A stretch of DNA of 64,000 nucleotides from Peteryoungia ipomoeae (GCF_004912165.1 NZ_STGV01000002.1:496001-560000); one strand, 5' to 3'; positions 19,343-28,910 are shown, counted from the stretch's first letter. Notes: generated by a model from the sequence alone, not told the origin. Numbers and translations are program-made.

Positions 19343-21130
19343 TTGACAGCGACCAACGCCTCCAAACCCGAAACCGACAGGATCAGTGATATCCTGCGCA
19401 GGGTCATCGCTGAAAACGGACGCGAACATGTGCGCGGCTATGCCTTTGCGATCCTGTGTCTGCTGACGGTGGCGGCAACGACGGCCTTTACGGCATGGAT
19501 CATGGAAGCCGTCATCAACGAGGCCTTTGCCAATCGCCGTGCCGATCTGGTCTGGCTCATCTGCGGATCAATCTTTGTCGCCTTCGTGATCCGCGGACTT
19601 GCGGGCTACGGACAGGCTGTCACCCTTGCCAAGATCGGCAACAATATCGTTGCGCGCTACCAGACCCGGCTTTTCAACCATCTCATGAGCCTGTCGGTCG
19701 GCTATTTCAGTGAGGCCCGCTCGGGTCGGCTCGCGGCCCAGATCAACCAGAACATCAACGGCATCCGCGACGTGTTGAACCTCACCGTCACCTCGCTTGC
19801 CCGCGATCTCGTGACGCTCATCGCCTTGCTTGGGGTGATGTTTTATCAAGACATCGTCCTATCGATGATCGTCTTTACTGTCGCTCCACCTCTCTTGCTG
19901 GGTCTGCGGTACATTTCCAAACGCCTGCGTACAGTCACAAAGGACGCCGTCATCCTCAACGCGCATGTGCTCGGTGCGATGCAGGAAACCGTCCAGGGTA
20001 TCGCCATCGTCAAGGCCTTCACCATGGAGCCCGTCTTGGCAGGCAAGATCCAGGCGACCATCGAAGCTGCGGAGAAACGTTCCAACCGGATCGCACGGCT
20101 GAGCGAACGCAATGGTCCGTTGACCGAGTCGCTGGCGGGCTTCTCAATTGCCGGGGTGATGGCCTATGCCGCCTATCAGGCGATTTACGGCGGGGTATTG
20201 CCGGGCTCCTTCTTCTCCTTCGTCACCGCGCTTCTGCTTGCCTATGAACCGGCCAAACGTTTGGCAAAGCTTCAGGTCCAGATGGAGCGCGCGGCCGTCA
20301 ATGCGCAGATGATTTACGAAATCCTCGACACGCAGCCGCATCAGCGCGACAAGCAGGGTGCCGGGTCGTTCGAGGCAAGCAACGCGCGCATCGAGTTCCG
20401 CAATGTCACCTTTGGCTACGGCGATAACCCGCCTGTGCTGCGCAATGTCAGCTTCGTGGCAGAGGGCGGCAAGACGACCGCGCTTGTCGGGCCTTCGGGG
20501 GCCGGCAAGTCGACGGTGATCACGCTTGTTCCGCGCTTCTATGATCCGATGGAAGGCGAGATCGTCATTGACGGACAGAATATCGCCGACGTCACCAAAA
20601 CCTCCCTTCGCCAGCATATCGCCTATGTATCGCAACAACCCTATCTCTTCGAGGGAACCATTCGCGACAACATCCGCTACGGCCGGCCTGAGGCGACGGA
20701 CGGCGAGGTCGAGGAGGCGGCGCGCCTCGCCAATGCCCACGATTTCATCCTTGCTCAGCCGCTGGGCTACGACACGCCTGTCGGCGAAAACGGCGTGACA
20801 CTGTCCGGCGGCCAGAGACAGCGCCTCTCGATCGCCCGCGCGCTGGTGCGCAATGCGCCGATCCTCCTGCTGGACGAAGCGACCTCCGCGCTCGATACGG
20901 AATCGGAGGCCCTGGTACAGCAAGCGCTCGACGCTGCCATGGCGGGACGCACCGTGATTGTGATCGCGCATCGCCTTTCGACCGTCGTCAACGCCGACAA
21001 GATCATTGTCATGCAAGCGGGCCAGGTCGTGGAACAAGGCACGCATGAAAGTCTTGCGCAGCAATCAGGCGGTCTTTACGCTCGCCTCAACAATCTGCAG
21101 GCCGCCCCGAACGGCCCAATCTCCATCTAG
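19343..21130 (+). CDS. MsbA-like ABC exporter (fused permease/ATPase)
   Basis: Half-size ABC exporter, about 595 residues, with a six-helix membrane domain (for example GYAFAILCLLTVAATTAFTAWI and LVWLICGSIFVAFVIRGLAGY) and an ATPase with GPSGAGKST, the signature LSGGQRQRLSIARALV and ILLLDEATSALDTESE. It resembles lipid A/multidrug exporters of the MsbA group; the substrate cannot be told from sequence. A longer frame from ATG 19262 would run through a strong hairpin. TTG 19343 has GGGAT about 7 nt upstream and is preferred. dapB follows after 12 nt. Confidence 0.88.
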   Translation: MTATNASKPETDRISDILRRVIAENGREHVRGYAFAILCLLTVAATTAFTAWIMEAVINEAFANRRADLVWLICGSIFVAFVIRGLAGYGQAVTLAKIGNNIVARYQTRLFNHLMSLSVGYFSEARSGRLAAQINQNINGIRDVLNLTVTSLARDLVTLIALLGVMFYQDIVLSMIVFTVAPPLLLGLRYISKRLRTVTKDAVILNAHVLGAMQETVQGIAIVKAFTMEPVLAGKIQATIEAAEKRSNRIARLSERNGPLTESLAGFSIAGVMAYAAYQAIYGGVLPGSFFSFVTALLLAYEPAKRLAKLQVQMERAAVNAQMIYEILDTQPHQRDKQGAGSFEASNARIEFRNVTFGYGDNPPVLRNVSFVAEGGKTTALVGPSGAGKSTVITLVPRFYDPMEGEIVIDGQNIADVTKTSLRQHIAYVSQQPYLFEGTIRDNIRYGRPEATDGEVEEAARLANAHDFILAQPLGYDTPVGENGVTLSGGQRQRLSIARALVRNAPILLLDEATSALDTESEALVQQALDAAMAGRTVIVIAHRLSTVVNADKIIVMQAGQVVEQGTHESLAQQSGGLYARLNNLQAAPNGPISI

Positions 21131-21142
21131 GGACGATCAAGC

Positions 21143-21967
21143 ATGAATACGCCGATGAAGCTCGTTGTGGTTGGGGCCGGTGGCCGGATGGGTAAGACCC
21201 TGATCCGCCTAATCAGCGAAACACCGGGCCTGGCACTGCATGCTGCTGTCGAGCGGGCGGGGTCTCCGGCTCTCGGTCGCGATGCCGGAGAGCTTGCCGG
21301 TGTGCCGGCGCTTGGCGTTCCCGTAACCGACGATCCGCTGCAGGCCTTCCTGGAGGCCGAAGGGGTGATTGACTTCACGTCACCCGCGGCAACAGTCGAA
21401 TTCGCAGCACTCGCAGCGCAGGCCCGCATCGTTCACATCATCGGAACCACCGGATGCCTGGCGGAGCACGAAGAAAAGATCGACGCGGCAGCGCGCCATG
21501 CGCGCGTGGTTAAGTCCGGCAATATGAGCCTTGGTGTCAACCTGCTCTCCGTTCTCGTTAAACAGGCGGCCCAGGCGCTGGAAGCTTCGGGATGGGATAT
21601 CGAGGTGCTTGAAATGCACCACAGACACAAGGTCGACGCGCCCTCGGGCACGGCACTGCTTCTCGGGGAAGCTGCCGCCGAAGGCCGTGGCGTTTCGCTT
21701 GCCGAGCATTCCGTGCGGGTGCGTGACGGACACACCGGCGCGCGCGAAGAGGGCAGCATTGGTTTCGCCACCCTGAGGGGCGGCTCTGTGATTGGCGAGC
21801 ATTCCGTGCTGTTTGCCAGCGAAGGTGAGATCGTCACCCTCTCGCACAGCGCCGCCGACCGTTCGCTTTTCGCCCGCGGCGCGCTGAAGGCTGCCGTCTG
21901 GGCTCGGGACAAAAAGCCCGGCCGCTATACCATGCTCGATGTACTCGGGCTCAACTCCACCCCCTGA
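21143..21967 (+). CDS. dapB: 4-hydroxy-tetrahydrodipicolinate reductase
   Basis: Lysine/diaminopimelate pathway reductase using NAD(P)H; cytoplasmic. 274 residues. The N-terminal Rossmann motif is [12 protein letters not shown], the catalytic motif [20 protein letters not shown] holds the His pair and Lys, and [12 protein letters not shown] matches the C-terminal domain. It supplies diaminopimelate for peptidoglycan. It lies 12 nt after the exporter and 21 nt before gpmA. Confidence 0.95.
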   Translation: MNTPMKLVVVGAGGRMGKTLIRLISETPGLALHAAVERAGSPALGRDAGELAGVPALGVPVTDDPLQAFLEAEGVIDFTSPAATVEFAALAAQARIVHIIGTTGCLAEHEEKIDAAARHARVVKSGNMSLGVNLLSVLVKQAAQALEASGWDIEVLEMHHRHKVDAPSGTALLLGEAAAEGRGVSLAEHSVRVRDGHTGAREEGSIGFATLRGGSVIGEHSVLFASEGEIVTLSHSAADRSLFARGALKAAVWARDKKPGRYTMLDVLGLNSTP

Positions 21968-21988
21968 TCGTCAAGAGAGGAATTGTCG

Positions 21989-22624
21989 ATGACCGGTACA
22001 CTCGTGCTCGTGCGCCATGGCCAGAGCGACTGGAACCTGAAGAACCTGTTTACCGGCTGGCGTGATCCGGACCTGACGGAGCTTGGCGTGCAGGAAGCCA
22101 ATGCCGGCGGCAAGGCGCTGGCCGACTACGGCATCAAGTTCGACATCGCTTTCACGTCCGTCCTCACCCGTGCACAAAAGACCTGCAACATCATCCTCGA
22201 AAATGTCGGTCAGACCGGTCTTGAGACAATCAAGGACGAGGCTCTAAATGAGCGCGACTACGGCGACCTTTCCGGCCTCAACAAGGACGATGCCCGCGCC
22301 AAGTGGGGCGAAGAACAGGTGCATATCTGGCGCCGTTCCTACGACATTCCGCCGCCGGGCGGCGAAAGCCTGCGCGATACCGGCGCGCGCGTCTGGCCTT
22401 ACTACATGACCGAGATTCTGCCCCGTGTTCTGCGCGGCGAGAAGGTGCTGGTTGCGGCGCATGGGAATTCGCTGCGTTCGCTCGTCATGGTGCTGGATAA
22501 GCTGACCAAGGAGCAGATCCTTGGGGTCAATCTCGCGACCGGCGTTCCCATGGTCTACAAGCTCAACGCCGATTCGACCGTTGCTTCGAAGGAAGTGCTA
22601 GGCGACATGTCCGCCGCCCACTGA
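21989..22624 (+). CDS. gpmA: 2,3-bisphosphoglycerate-dependent phosphoglycerate mutase
   Basis: Interconverts 3- and 2-phosphoglycerate in glycolysis. 211 residues, the short alphaproteobacterial form (E. coli GpmA is about 250). The phosphohistidine motif is [32 protein letters not shown] and [12 protein letters not shown] hold the other active-site residues. The ATG at 21989 has AGAGAGG upstream; a TTG two codons earlier is not needed. It ends the mgsA-to-gpmA run and is followed by a clear terminator. Confidence 0.95.
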   Translation: MTGTLVLVRHGQSDWNLKNLFTGWRDPDLTELGVQEANAGGKALADYGIKFDIAFTSVLTRAQKTCNIILENVGQTGLETIKDEALNERDYGDLSGLNKDDARAKWGEEQVHIWRRSYDIPPPGGESLRDTGARVWPYYMTEILPRVLRGEKVLVAAHGNSLRSLVMVLDKLTKEQILGVNLATGVPMVYKLNADSTVASKEVLGDMSAAH

Positions 22625-22650
22625 CCGCAGAGATTGCCCCGGAAATGAAG

Positions 22651-22681
22651 GAAGCCGCCCACGGGGCGGCTTCTGCATTTT
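22651..22681 (+). terminator. Rho-independent terminator after gpmA
   Basis: A 10-bp stem (GAAGCCGCCC / GGGCGGCTTC) with an ACG loop, followed by TGCATTTT. It lies 26 nt after the gpmA stop and before the convergent PcaD-like gene. Confidence 0.8.
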
Positions 22682-22694
22682 CAGTGACTATTCT

Positions 22695-23489
22695 TTAGTT
22701 TACTTGCTTGCGCATGAAACCCTGGATCAGATCGGCAAGCGCTTCCGGCTGCTCGACCGAAGGGATATGGGCGCAGTCATCGATCACCTCGAAACGGGCA
22801 CCGGGGACGAGCTTCGAGCCGGCCTCGACGGTGGCGGGCGGCGTCGAGCCGTCCTGATCGCCGACAACGAAGAGCGTGGGAACCGTGATGGTCGGCAAGA
22901 CATCGGAGAAATCCGTGTCGCGGAGCGCAGCGCATGTCGAGAGATAGCCAGACAGGGACTGGCGCATCATCATCACGCGGTAGCCTGCCAGTTCATCGGC
23001 GCGGTCTTCGTGGAAGGCCGGTGTGAACCAGCGTGCCATCGAGCTGTCTGCGGCGCTTTCCAATCCATTTTTCTCAATGCCGGCGATGCGCTCTGCCCAG
23101 ATCTCGGCCGTGCCGATGCGGGGAGCGGTGTCGCACAGAATGAGCTTGCGGAACAGATCCGGCCGTTCCTGCCAGAGGCCCTGGCAGACGAGGCCACCGA
23201 CGGAGAGACCGCAGAAGGTCGCCTTGCGGATGCCGAGTTCGTCGCAGAGACCGGCGAGATCCGAGACCAGATCGGCCATGCCGAAAGGTTTGTCGGCGCC
23301 GCCGGAAAGGCCGTGGCCGCGGCTGTCATAAAGCAGCACAGACACATCATCGCCAAGCTCGTCGAAGAGCGGCAGCCAGATGCGAAAGTCGGTGCCGAGC
23401 CCATTGGAAAAGACGATCAGATTCTTGGCTTTCGCCTCGCCGATCAGCTCATAGTGGACGACATTGCCGTTGATGGTCTTGAAGGCCAA
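22695..23489 (-). CDS. Alpha/beta hydrolase, 3-oxoadipate enol-lactonase-like
   Basis: A 264-residue alpha/beta hydrolase resembling PcaD, which opens 3-oxoadipate enol-lactone in the protocatechuate branch of the beta-ketoadipate pathway. The oxyanion region is FSNGLGTDFRIW, the nucleophile elbow CGLSVGGLVCQG (Ser near residue 95), the acid residue lies in VVGDQDGSTPP and the His in CAHIPSVEQPEAL. None of the other pca genes is nearby, so the pathway role is inferred from family resemblance. Confidence 0.78.
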   Translation of the reverse strand: MAFKTINGNVVHYELIGEAKAKNLIVFSNGLGTDFRIWLPLFDELGDDVSVLLYDSRGHGLSGGADKPFGMADLVSDLAGLCDELGIRKATFCGLSVGGLVCQGLWQERPDLFRKLILCDTAPRIGTAEIWAERIAGIEKNGLESAADSSMARWFTPAFHEDRADELAGYRVMMMRQSLSGYLSTCAALRDTDFSDVLPTITVPTLFVVGDQDGSTPPATVEAGSKLVPGARFEVIDDCAHIPSVEQPEALADLIQGFMRKQVN

Positions 23490-23532
23490 ATCTCATACTC
23501 CTTTGGGCCGAAGCAGCCCCTTGTTCTCTCAA

Positions 23533-23546
23533 CCGGCCGAAGCCGG
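23533..23546 (-). terminator. Short UUCG hairpin after polA
   Basis: On the minus strand, CCGGC-TTCG-GCCGG, a 5-bp stem with an extra-stable UUCG tetraloop, 7 nt downstream of the polA stop. The U-tract is poor. It is a candidate weak terminator or 3' stabiliser. Confidence 0.35.
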
Positions 23547-23552
23547 AAATTC

Positions 23553-26528
23553 TCAGTGCGCCTCATCCCAGTTATGCGCGGCGCGGGCGTCGACCTTCAG
23601 TGGGACGCGCATCGAAACGGCTGGCATGGCTGCATTTTCCATGATGTCGACGATAACCGGCATCGCGGTCTCGACAGCATCGTCTTCCACTTCGAAGATC
23701 AGTTCGTCATGCACCTGCAGAAGCATGCGGACACGCTCGGACAGACCGGCAGCGGCGAGAGCCGGCTCGATCTGGATCATGGCGCGCCGAATGATGTCGG
23801 CGGCCGAGCCCTGGATGGGCGCGTTGATTGCTGCCCGCTCGTTGAAGGCGCGCATCGACGGGTTGGACGACTTGATGTCGGGATAATGCGCTCGACGTCC
23901 GAAAATGGTTTCTACATAGCCATGCTCACGGGCGAAGGCCTTGGTGCTCTCCATGTAGTCCTTGATGCCGGGGAAGCGCTCGAAATACCTCTTGATGTAG
24001 TCGCCAGCTTCCGAGCGCTCGATGCTCAGCTGGTTGGCGAGGCCGAATGCGGAGATGCCGTAGATGATGCCGAAGTTGATCGCCTTTGCACGGCGCCGGA
24101 CATCCGACGGCATGCCTTCTACCGGCACGCCGAACATTTCCGACGCCGTCATCGCATGAATGTCGACGCCGTCGGCAAAGGCTTGGCGCAACTGCGCGAT
24201 CTCGGCAACGTGCGCCAGCACGCGCAGTTCAATCTGGCTGTAGTCGGCCGAGAGCAGCTTGTGGCCGGGCGTCGAAATGAAGGCCGTGCGGATCTTTCGG
24301 CCTTCGGCGGTGCGGACCGGAATGTTCTGCAGGTTCGGCTCGGAGGACGACAGGCGACCGGTGGTTGTCGAAGCCAGCGAATAGCCGGTGTGGACGCGCT
24401 TGGTCTGCGGATGAATGTAGCCGGGCAGCGCATCGGTGTAGGTGGACTTCAGCTTGGTGAGCTGGCGCCAGTCGACGATCTTGCGCGGCAGCGGCGCGCC
24501 CTCTGCGGCAAGATCTTCGAGCACCTGCGCGGAGGTGGACCATTGGCCTGTCTTGGTCTTCGAGCCGCCGGGAAGCCCCATCCTGCCGAACAGGATGTCG
24601 CCAAGCTGCTTCGGCGAGCCGACGTTGAAGCGTTCCCCGGCAAGTTCGTAGATCTCGTCTTCGGCAGCGGCGGCCTTCTGGGCGAGTTCGCCTGATAGCC
24701 GCGAGAGGATCTGACGGTCGACGGTGATGCCACGCTCTTCCATATGGGCGAGCACGGGAACCAACGGGCGTTCCAAACGCTCGTAAATTCGGGTCAGGCC
24801 TTCCGCCGCAAGCCTCGGCTTCAGTACCAGCCAGAGCCGGAGCGTGACATCCGCATCTTCGGCCGCGTAGGCGGTTGCGCGATCGATATCGACCAGATCA
24901 AAGGTGACAGAGGATTTGCCCGAGCCGGCGACGTCCTTGTACGGGATCGGCGTGTGCCCGAGCCACTTCTCCGAGAGGCCGTCCATACCGTGGTTGCCCT
25001 TGCCGGCATCCAGCACATAGGACAGCAGCATCGTATCATCGAAGGACTGCATGACGATGCCGTGGCGCTTCATTACCAGATAGTCGTATTTCAGGTTCTG
25101 CGCGACTTTCAGGACCGACGCATCCTCCAGCAGGTCCTTGAGGGCAGCGAGCGCCTCCTTCATCGGGATCTGTCCCTCGGCGGGGCCTCCACCCAGGAGA
25201 TCGCCAACACCCGTCTTGTGCGCGAGCGGGATGTAGGCGGCGCGGATATCGCTCGAGCCGGGCGACAGCACATTGTCCTGGATGGCGATCGACACGCCGA
25301 CGAGTTCGGCTTGCATCGGGTCAAGCGAGGTGGTTTCGGTGTCGAAGGCGACAAGACCGGTTTCGCGGGCTGCCTTGATCCAGAGTTCCAGCGTCTCGAA
25401 ATCGCGGATGGTCACGTAGGCGCTGGTGTCTATCGGCTTACCGGCAAAAGCATTGGCGCGGTTCGCTGCGAGATCGGCGGGCGTTGTGCCGTCGGGCCCG
25501 GCGGCCGAGGCGGCAACGGTTGTCGCCGAATTCGGTGAAGTGGATGCCGCTGGCGTTTCGCCGGCATCGAGATCGGGACCGCGGGCAGCATCGCCCCATT
25601 CGACCGGCACGACTGCCGGATCGATCGCACCCGCATCGCAGTCGCAAACTTCGGCGACACGGCGGGTCAGCGTGGTGAATTCCATGGCCTTCAGGAAGGC
25701 GATCAGCTTCGGGCCGTTCTGCGGCTCCAGCACGAGTGCTTCGAGATCCATGTCCAGCGGCACGTCGGTGCGCAGTTCGACGAGCTGTCGCGAGACGCGG
25801 GCAAGCTCGGCATTGGCGACGATGTTTTCGCGGCGCTTGACCTGCTTGATTTCGCCGGCGCGGGTAAGCAGGGTTTCTAGGTCACCGAACTCTTCAAGCA
25901 GCTGGGCCGCCGTCTTCGGGCCGATACCGGGAATGCCCGGAACGTTGTCCGTCGAATCGCCCGTCAGTGCCTGCAGATCGATCATCTTCTCCGGCGGAAC
26001 ACCCCACTTCTCTATGACGTCAGGAATACCGATCTGCTTGTCCTTCATCGCATCGTACATATGCACGTTCGACGTGACGAGCTGCATCAGGTCCTTGTCG
26101 GACGAGACGATGGTAACATCGGCGCCCACCGCTTCGGCTTTGCGGGCATAGGTCGCGATGATATCGTCGGCCTCGAAGCCTTCCGTCTCGATACAGGGGA
26201 GATTGAAGGCGCGGGTAGCATGGCGGATCAGGCCGAATTGCGGGATCAGATCTTCCGGCGGGGCCGAGCGATTGGCCTTGTAAAGCGGATAGATTTCCTT
26301 GCGGAAGGTCGTCGACGAATAATCGAAGATGACCGCCAGATGCGTCGGCGTCACCCCGACATCGGTGTTGCGCGCATCGCGCAACAGCTTCCACAACATG
26401 TTGCAGAAGCCCGAAACCGCGTTGACGGGCAGACCGTCCGATTTGCGGTTGAGCGCCGGAATGGCGTGGAAGGCGCGGAAGATGAAACCCGAGCCGTCAA
26501 CGAGAAAGAGATGATCGCCTTTTTTCAT
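23553..26528 (-). CDS. polA: DNA polymerase I
   Basis: Repair and Okazaki-fragment processing polymerase, 991 residues. The 5' nuclease domain is N-terminal (LFLVDGSGFIFRAFHAIP; GDSTDNVPGIPGIGPKTA). The 3'-5' exonuclease is intact: DTET near residue 394, NLKYDYLVMKRHG and YAAEDADV. The polymerase domain carries motif A SADYSQIELRVLAHVA, motif B RRRAKAINFGIIYGISAFG and motif C QVHDELIFEV (near residue 940). A 100-residue Ala/Pro-rich linker joins the nuclease and exonuclease domains. The ATG at 26528 matches the family start; the extra 33 upstream residues look non-coding. Confidence 0.96.
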   Translation of the reverse strand: MKKGDHLFLVDGSGFIFRAFHAIPALNRKSDGLPVNAVSGFCNMLWKLLRDARNTDVGVTPTHLAVIFDYSSTTFRKEIYPLYKANRSAPPEDLIPQFGLIRHATRAFNLPCIETEGFEADDIIATYARKAEAVGADVTIVSSDKDLMQLVTSNVHMYDAMKDKQIGIPDVIEKWGVPPEKMIDLQALTGDSTDNVPGIPGIGPKTAAQLLEEFGDLETLLTRAGEIKQVKRRENIVANAELARVSRQLVELRTDVPLDMDLEALVLEPQNGPKLIAFLKAMEFTTLTRRVAEVCDCDAGAIDPAVVPVEWGDAARGPDLDAGETPAASTSPNSATTVAASAAGPDGTTPADLAANRANAFAGKPIDTSAYVTIRDFETLELWIKAARETGLVAFDTETTSLDPMQAELVGVSIAIQDNVLSPGSSDIRAAYIPLAHKTGVGDLLGGGPAEGQIPMKEALAALKDLLEDASVLKVAQNLKYDYLVMKRHGIVMQSFDDTMLLSYVLDAGKGNHGMDGLSEKWLGHTPIPYKDVAGSGKSSVTFDLVDIDRATAYAAEDADVTLRLWLVLKPRLAAEGLTRIYERLERPLVPVLAHMEERGITVDRQILSRLSGELAQKAAAAEDEIYELAGERFNVGSPKQLGDILFGRMGLPGGSKTKTGQWSTSAQVLEDLAAEGAPLPRKIVDWRQLTKLKSTYTDALPGYIHPQTKRVHTGYSLASTTTGRLSSSEPNLQNIPVRTAEGRKIRTAFISTPGHKLLSADYSQIELRVLAHVAEIAQLRQAFADGVDIHAMTASEMFGVPVEGMPSDVRRRAKAINFGIIYGISAFGLANQLSIERSEAGDYIKRYFERFPGIKDYMESTKAFAREHGYVETIFGRRAHYPDIKSSNPSMRAFNERAAINAPIQGSAADIIRRAMIQIEPALAAAGLSERVRMLLQVHDELIFEVEDDAVETAMPVIVDIMENAAMPAVSMRVPLKVDARAAHNWDEAH

Positions 26529-26668
26529 GTCGGCATGGATAGCGCGGAGCGCTGCAAACGTCCATGAGCGTTCTCGGTGCCGCCTCGAAATCCTACCGCC
26601 GGCTACGCCTAAAACGTGAAACAGCAACCGCTCACGAAAAGCTTACCGAATTGTAATCTGGGTTTCCC

Positions 26669-26697
26669 TTGAAAAACCGCATTCGGCTCCACAATTC
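26669..26697 (+). promoter_or_regulatory. Candidate sigma70-type promoter for the polA-marR intergenic RNA
   Basis: TTGAAA at 26669-26674, a 17-nt spacer and CAATTC at 26692-26697. Transcription would start near 26704, just before a row of three strong hairpins. Confidence 0.4.
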
Positions 26698-26703
26698 CTA
26701 GTC

Positions 26704-26855
26704 ATCGGCGACTGATCACGCCGAAGTCTGAAAGAGGCTCGTCCCCCGCCGCTTCAGACTGGACAAGGGCCTTATCCCCCTCTCCGGGCCTTTGTCCCAA
26801 TTTTCCGGAGCCGTCGCAGCAGCCCCCGCCTTTTGCTGCGGCGGCTTCGGCAAAA
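26704..26855 (+). ncRNA. Candidate structured small RNA beside polA (EcpR1-like by position)
   Basis: Three consecutive strong hairpins on the plus strand in the 416-nt gap between polA and the MarR gene. SL1 is at 26726-26759 (GTCTGAA / TTCAGAC). SL2 is at 26761-26797 (11 bp with one G-U, loop TTATCCCCCTCTCCG). SL3 is at 26807-26848 (15 bp with two G-U pairs, loop GCCCCCGCCTTT). C-rich loops of this kind can pair with ribosome-binding sites. From memory, the cell-cycle sRNA EcpR1 of Sinorhizobium lies next to polA, which fits. I cannot compare the sequences here. The ends are estimates, and no clear U-run follows SL3. Confidence 0.6.
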
Positions 26856-26944
26856 TCATTCAGGACAGCCTGTCCATGGTCAGCTTGGCGAAACCCATCG
26901 CCTGCTATGTTCTTGCCAAGATCACCGGCATCGAAGTTTTTCTC

Positions 26945-27406
26945 ATGACGATGAAACATGAAGACACGGGTCTGACACTGGCGATGCAATTCGCGCGCAG
27001 CTTTAGTCGTGCCCTCCAGGAAACAGCTTCTGGCCTCGGTTTTTCTTCCGGCCAGTTTCCAATCCTGACAGAACTCTGGAAAGAAGAGGGCCTGACACAG
27101 CGCCAGCTTCTGGACCGCGTAGAAGTCGAGCAGGCGACGATTGCCAACACACTGGCGCGCATGGAGCGCGATGGCTTGATCGAGCGCAGACCGCATCCTC
27201 GGGATCGCAGAGCACAGCAGATTTTCCTGACGCCCAAGTCTCGGGATTTTCGCGAGGGAGCCACCGCTGCCATCGACGAGGCGGAAGACATCGTCTTCGC
27301 CGGCTTTCGGCGGTTCGAGCGCGAACTGCTCAAAGAATATATTCGCTGCGCCATTAAGAACACACGGCGCTTGCGACCGCTTAATCACTCTTCAGAAAAA
27401 TTGTGA
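26945..27406 (+). CDS. MarR-family transcriptional regulator
   Basis: A 153-residue winged-helix regulator. The DNA-binding region is LTQRQLLDRVEVEQATIANTLARMERDGLIERRPHPRDRRAQQIFLT, typical of MarR proteins. Flanking helices (LAMQFARSFSRALQETASGL and the C-terminal REGATAAIDEAEDIVFAGF) form the dimer interface. Start 26945 (MTMKHEDTG) is chosen over an in-frame codon at 26792 because the latter would cover the hairpin-rich intergenic region. The target is unknown; no neighbouring transporter suggests one. Confidence 0.85.
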   Translation: MTMKHEDTGLTLAMQFARSFSRALQETASGLGFSSGQFPILTELWKEEGLTQRQLLDRVEVEQATIANTLARMERDGLIERRPHPRDRRAQQIFLTPKSRDFREGATAAIDEAEDIVFAGFRRFERELLKEYIRCAIKNTRRLRPLNHSSEKL

Positions 27407-27478
27407 GGTCTGCAGCCTCGAAACGACGGACCGATTGCACTATCGTCCGCAGCGATTTCAATTCTGCAGGATAATGAC

Positions 27479-28867
27479 ATGACGGATCTCTCCCCCATTT
27501 TGGCAAAAGCCGACGAGGCGCTGCCGCAATGTCTTGAGCGACTTTTCGACCTGGTACGCATTCCCTCGATCTCGACGGATCCAGCCTATAAAGCGGATTG
27601 CCGCAAGGCGGGTGAATGGCTGGTGAAGGAGCTGGCAGATCTTGGTTTTGATGCCTCGCTGCGCGACACGCCCGGCCATCCCATGGTTGTCGCCCATCAT
27701 GCAGCGGAGCGCGAAGATGCCCCGCATGCTCTGTTTTACGGACACTACGACGTGCAGCCGGTCGATCCTCTCAATCTTTGGGAAGACGATCCGTTTGCGC
27801 CCGCCATCAAGACCAAGGAGGGGCATGAGGTCATCACCGGTCGCGGCACGTCTGATGACAAGGGCCAGCTTCTGACATTCGTGGAAGCCTGCCGCGCTTA
27901 TAAAGCCGTCAAGGGTTCGCTGCCGGTGAAGATCACCATTCTTTTCGAAGGCGAAGAAGAATCTGGCTCCCCCTCCCTGAAGCCTTTCCTGGAAGCCAAT
28001 GCGGCTGAACTCAAGGCCGATTTCGCGCTCGTCTGCGACACGAGCATGTGGGATCGAGAGACACCGGCCATCGCTGCAGCGCTACGCGGATTGGTGGGAG
28101 AAGAAGTCACGATCACCGCCGCCGATCGCGACCTGCATTCCGGCCTGTTTGGCGGCGCTGCTGCCAATCCGGTCCACATCCTGACCAAAATCCTGGCCGA
28201 TCTGCACGACGAGACCGGCAAAGTGACCTTGCCCGGTTTCTACGACGGCGTTGAAGAGACCCCGGCCAACATCAAGGCGTCCTGGGAGAGCCTCGGCCGC
28301 ACTGCAGAAAGCTTCCTCGGTGAAGTCGGCCTTTCCATACCGTCGGGCGAACAAGGTCGCTCGGTCCTAGAACTGACCTGGGCGCGACCGACGGCAGAGG
28401 TTAACGGCATAATCGGCGGTTATACTGGTGAAGGCTTCAAGACTGTCATCGCCGCCAAGGCATCGGCCAAGATTTCCTTCCGCCTCGTCGGTACACAGGA
28501 TCCAGCGAAGGTGCGCGAAAGCTTCCGGGCATTCGTCCGCAGCCGGATCCCGGCCGATTGCTCGGTGGACTTCCACGAACACGGCGGATCACCAGCCATT
28601 CAGCTGTCTTACGACTCGCCGGTCCTGACCAAGGCGAAAAACGCGCTATCGGACGAATGGCCGAAGCCAGCCGTCATCATCGGCATGGGCGGCTCAATCC
28701 CGATCGTCGGCGACTTCCAGAAAATGCTCGGCATGGATTCGCTGCTGGTCGGGTTCGGCCTGACGGACGATCGCATTCACTCGCCGAACGAGAAGTACGA
28801 TCTGAATTCCTATCACAAGGGTATTCGCTCGTGGATCCGCATCCTTGATGCGCTCGCCAACAGTTAA
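27479..28867 (+). CDS. M20-family dipeptidase
   Basis: A 462-residue metallopeptidase of the M20/M25/M40 family, close to the carnosinase/CNDP-like branch, expected to cleave di- or tripeptides in the cytoplasm. Metal ligands and the catalytic Asp/Glu are seen in FYGHYDVQPVDP, GRGTSDDKGQLL, FEGEEESGSP and CDTSMWD. The dimerisation lid lies around ADRDLHSGLFGGAAANP and the C-terminal His in DDRIHSPNEKYDLN. It could use peptides taken up by the Yej importer; this link is conjecture. Confidence 0.9.
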   Translation: MTDLSPILAKADEALPQCLERLFDLVRIPSISTDPAYKADCRKAGEWLVKELADLGFDASLRDTPGHPMVVAHHAAEREDAPHALFYGHYDVQPVDPLNLWEDDPFAPAIKTKEGHEVITGRGTSDDKGQLLTFVEACRAYKAVKGSLPVKITILFEGEEESGSPSLKPFLEANAAELKADFALVCDTSMWDRETPAIAAALRGLVGEEVTITAADRDLHSGLFGGAAANPVHILTKILADLHDETGKVTLPGFYDGVEETPANIKASWESLGRTAESFLGEVGLSIPSGEQGRSVLELTWARPTAEVNGIIGGYTGEGFKTVIAAKASAKISFRLVGTQDPAKVRESFRAFVRSRIPADCSVDFHEHGGSPAIQLSYDSPVLTKAKNALSDEWPKPAVIIGMGGSIPIVGDFQKMLGMDSLLVGFGLTDDRIHSPNEKYDLNSYHKGIRSWIRILDALANS

Positions 28868-28910
28868 GGCAAAAAAGCAAAAAGGCCGGTCAAAAACCGG
28901 CCTTTCCTTT
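28868..28910. terminator. Bidirectional rho-independent terminator
   Basis: A perfect 10-bp stem (AAAGGCCGGT 28881-28890 / ACCGGCCTTT 28896-28905) with a 5-nt loop. On the plus strand it is followed by CCTTT and ends the dipeptidase transcript. On the minus strand it is followed by TTGCTTTTTT, a stronger U-tract, so it would efficiently end an RNA coming from the 29,000 region. Confidence 0.85.

Noticed and set aside
22704..24695. 663-codon open frame on the plus strand antisense to polA and the PcaD-like gene
   Set aside because: It is a shadow frame produced by GC-rich third positions of the real genes; it shows no family motifs and no ribosome site.
26564..26656. 30-codon frame between polA and the MarR gene
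   Set aside because: No ribosome site, no recognisable peptide, and it precedes the hairpin region; too weak to call.
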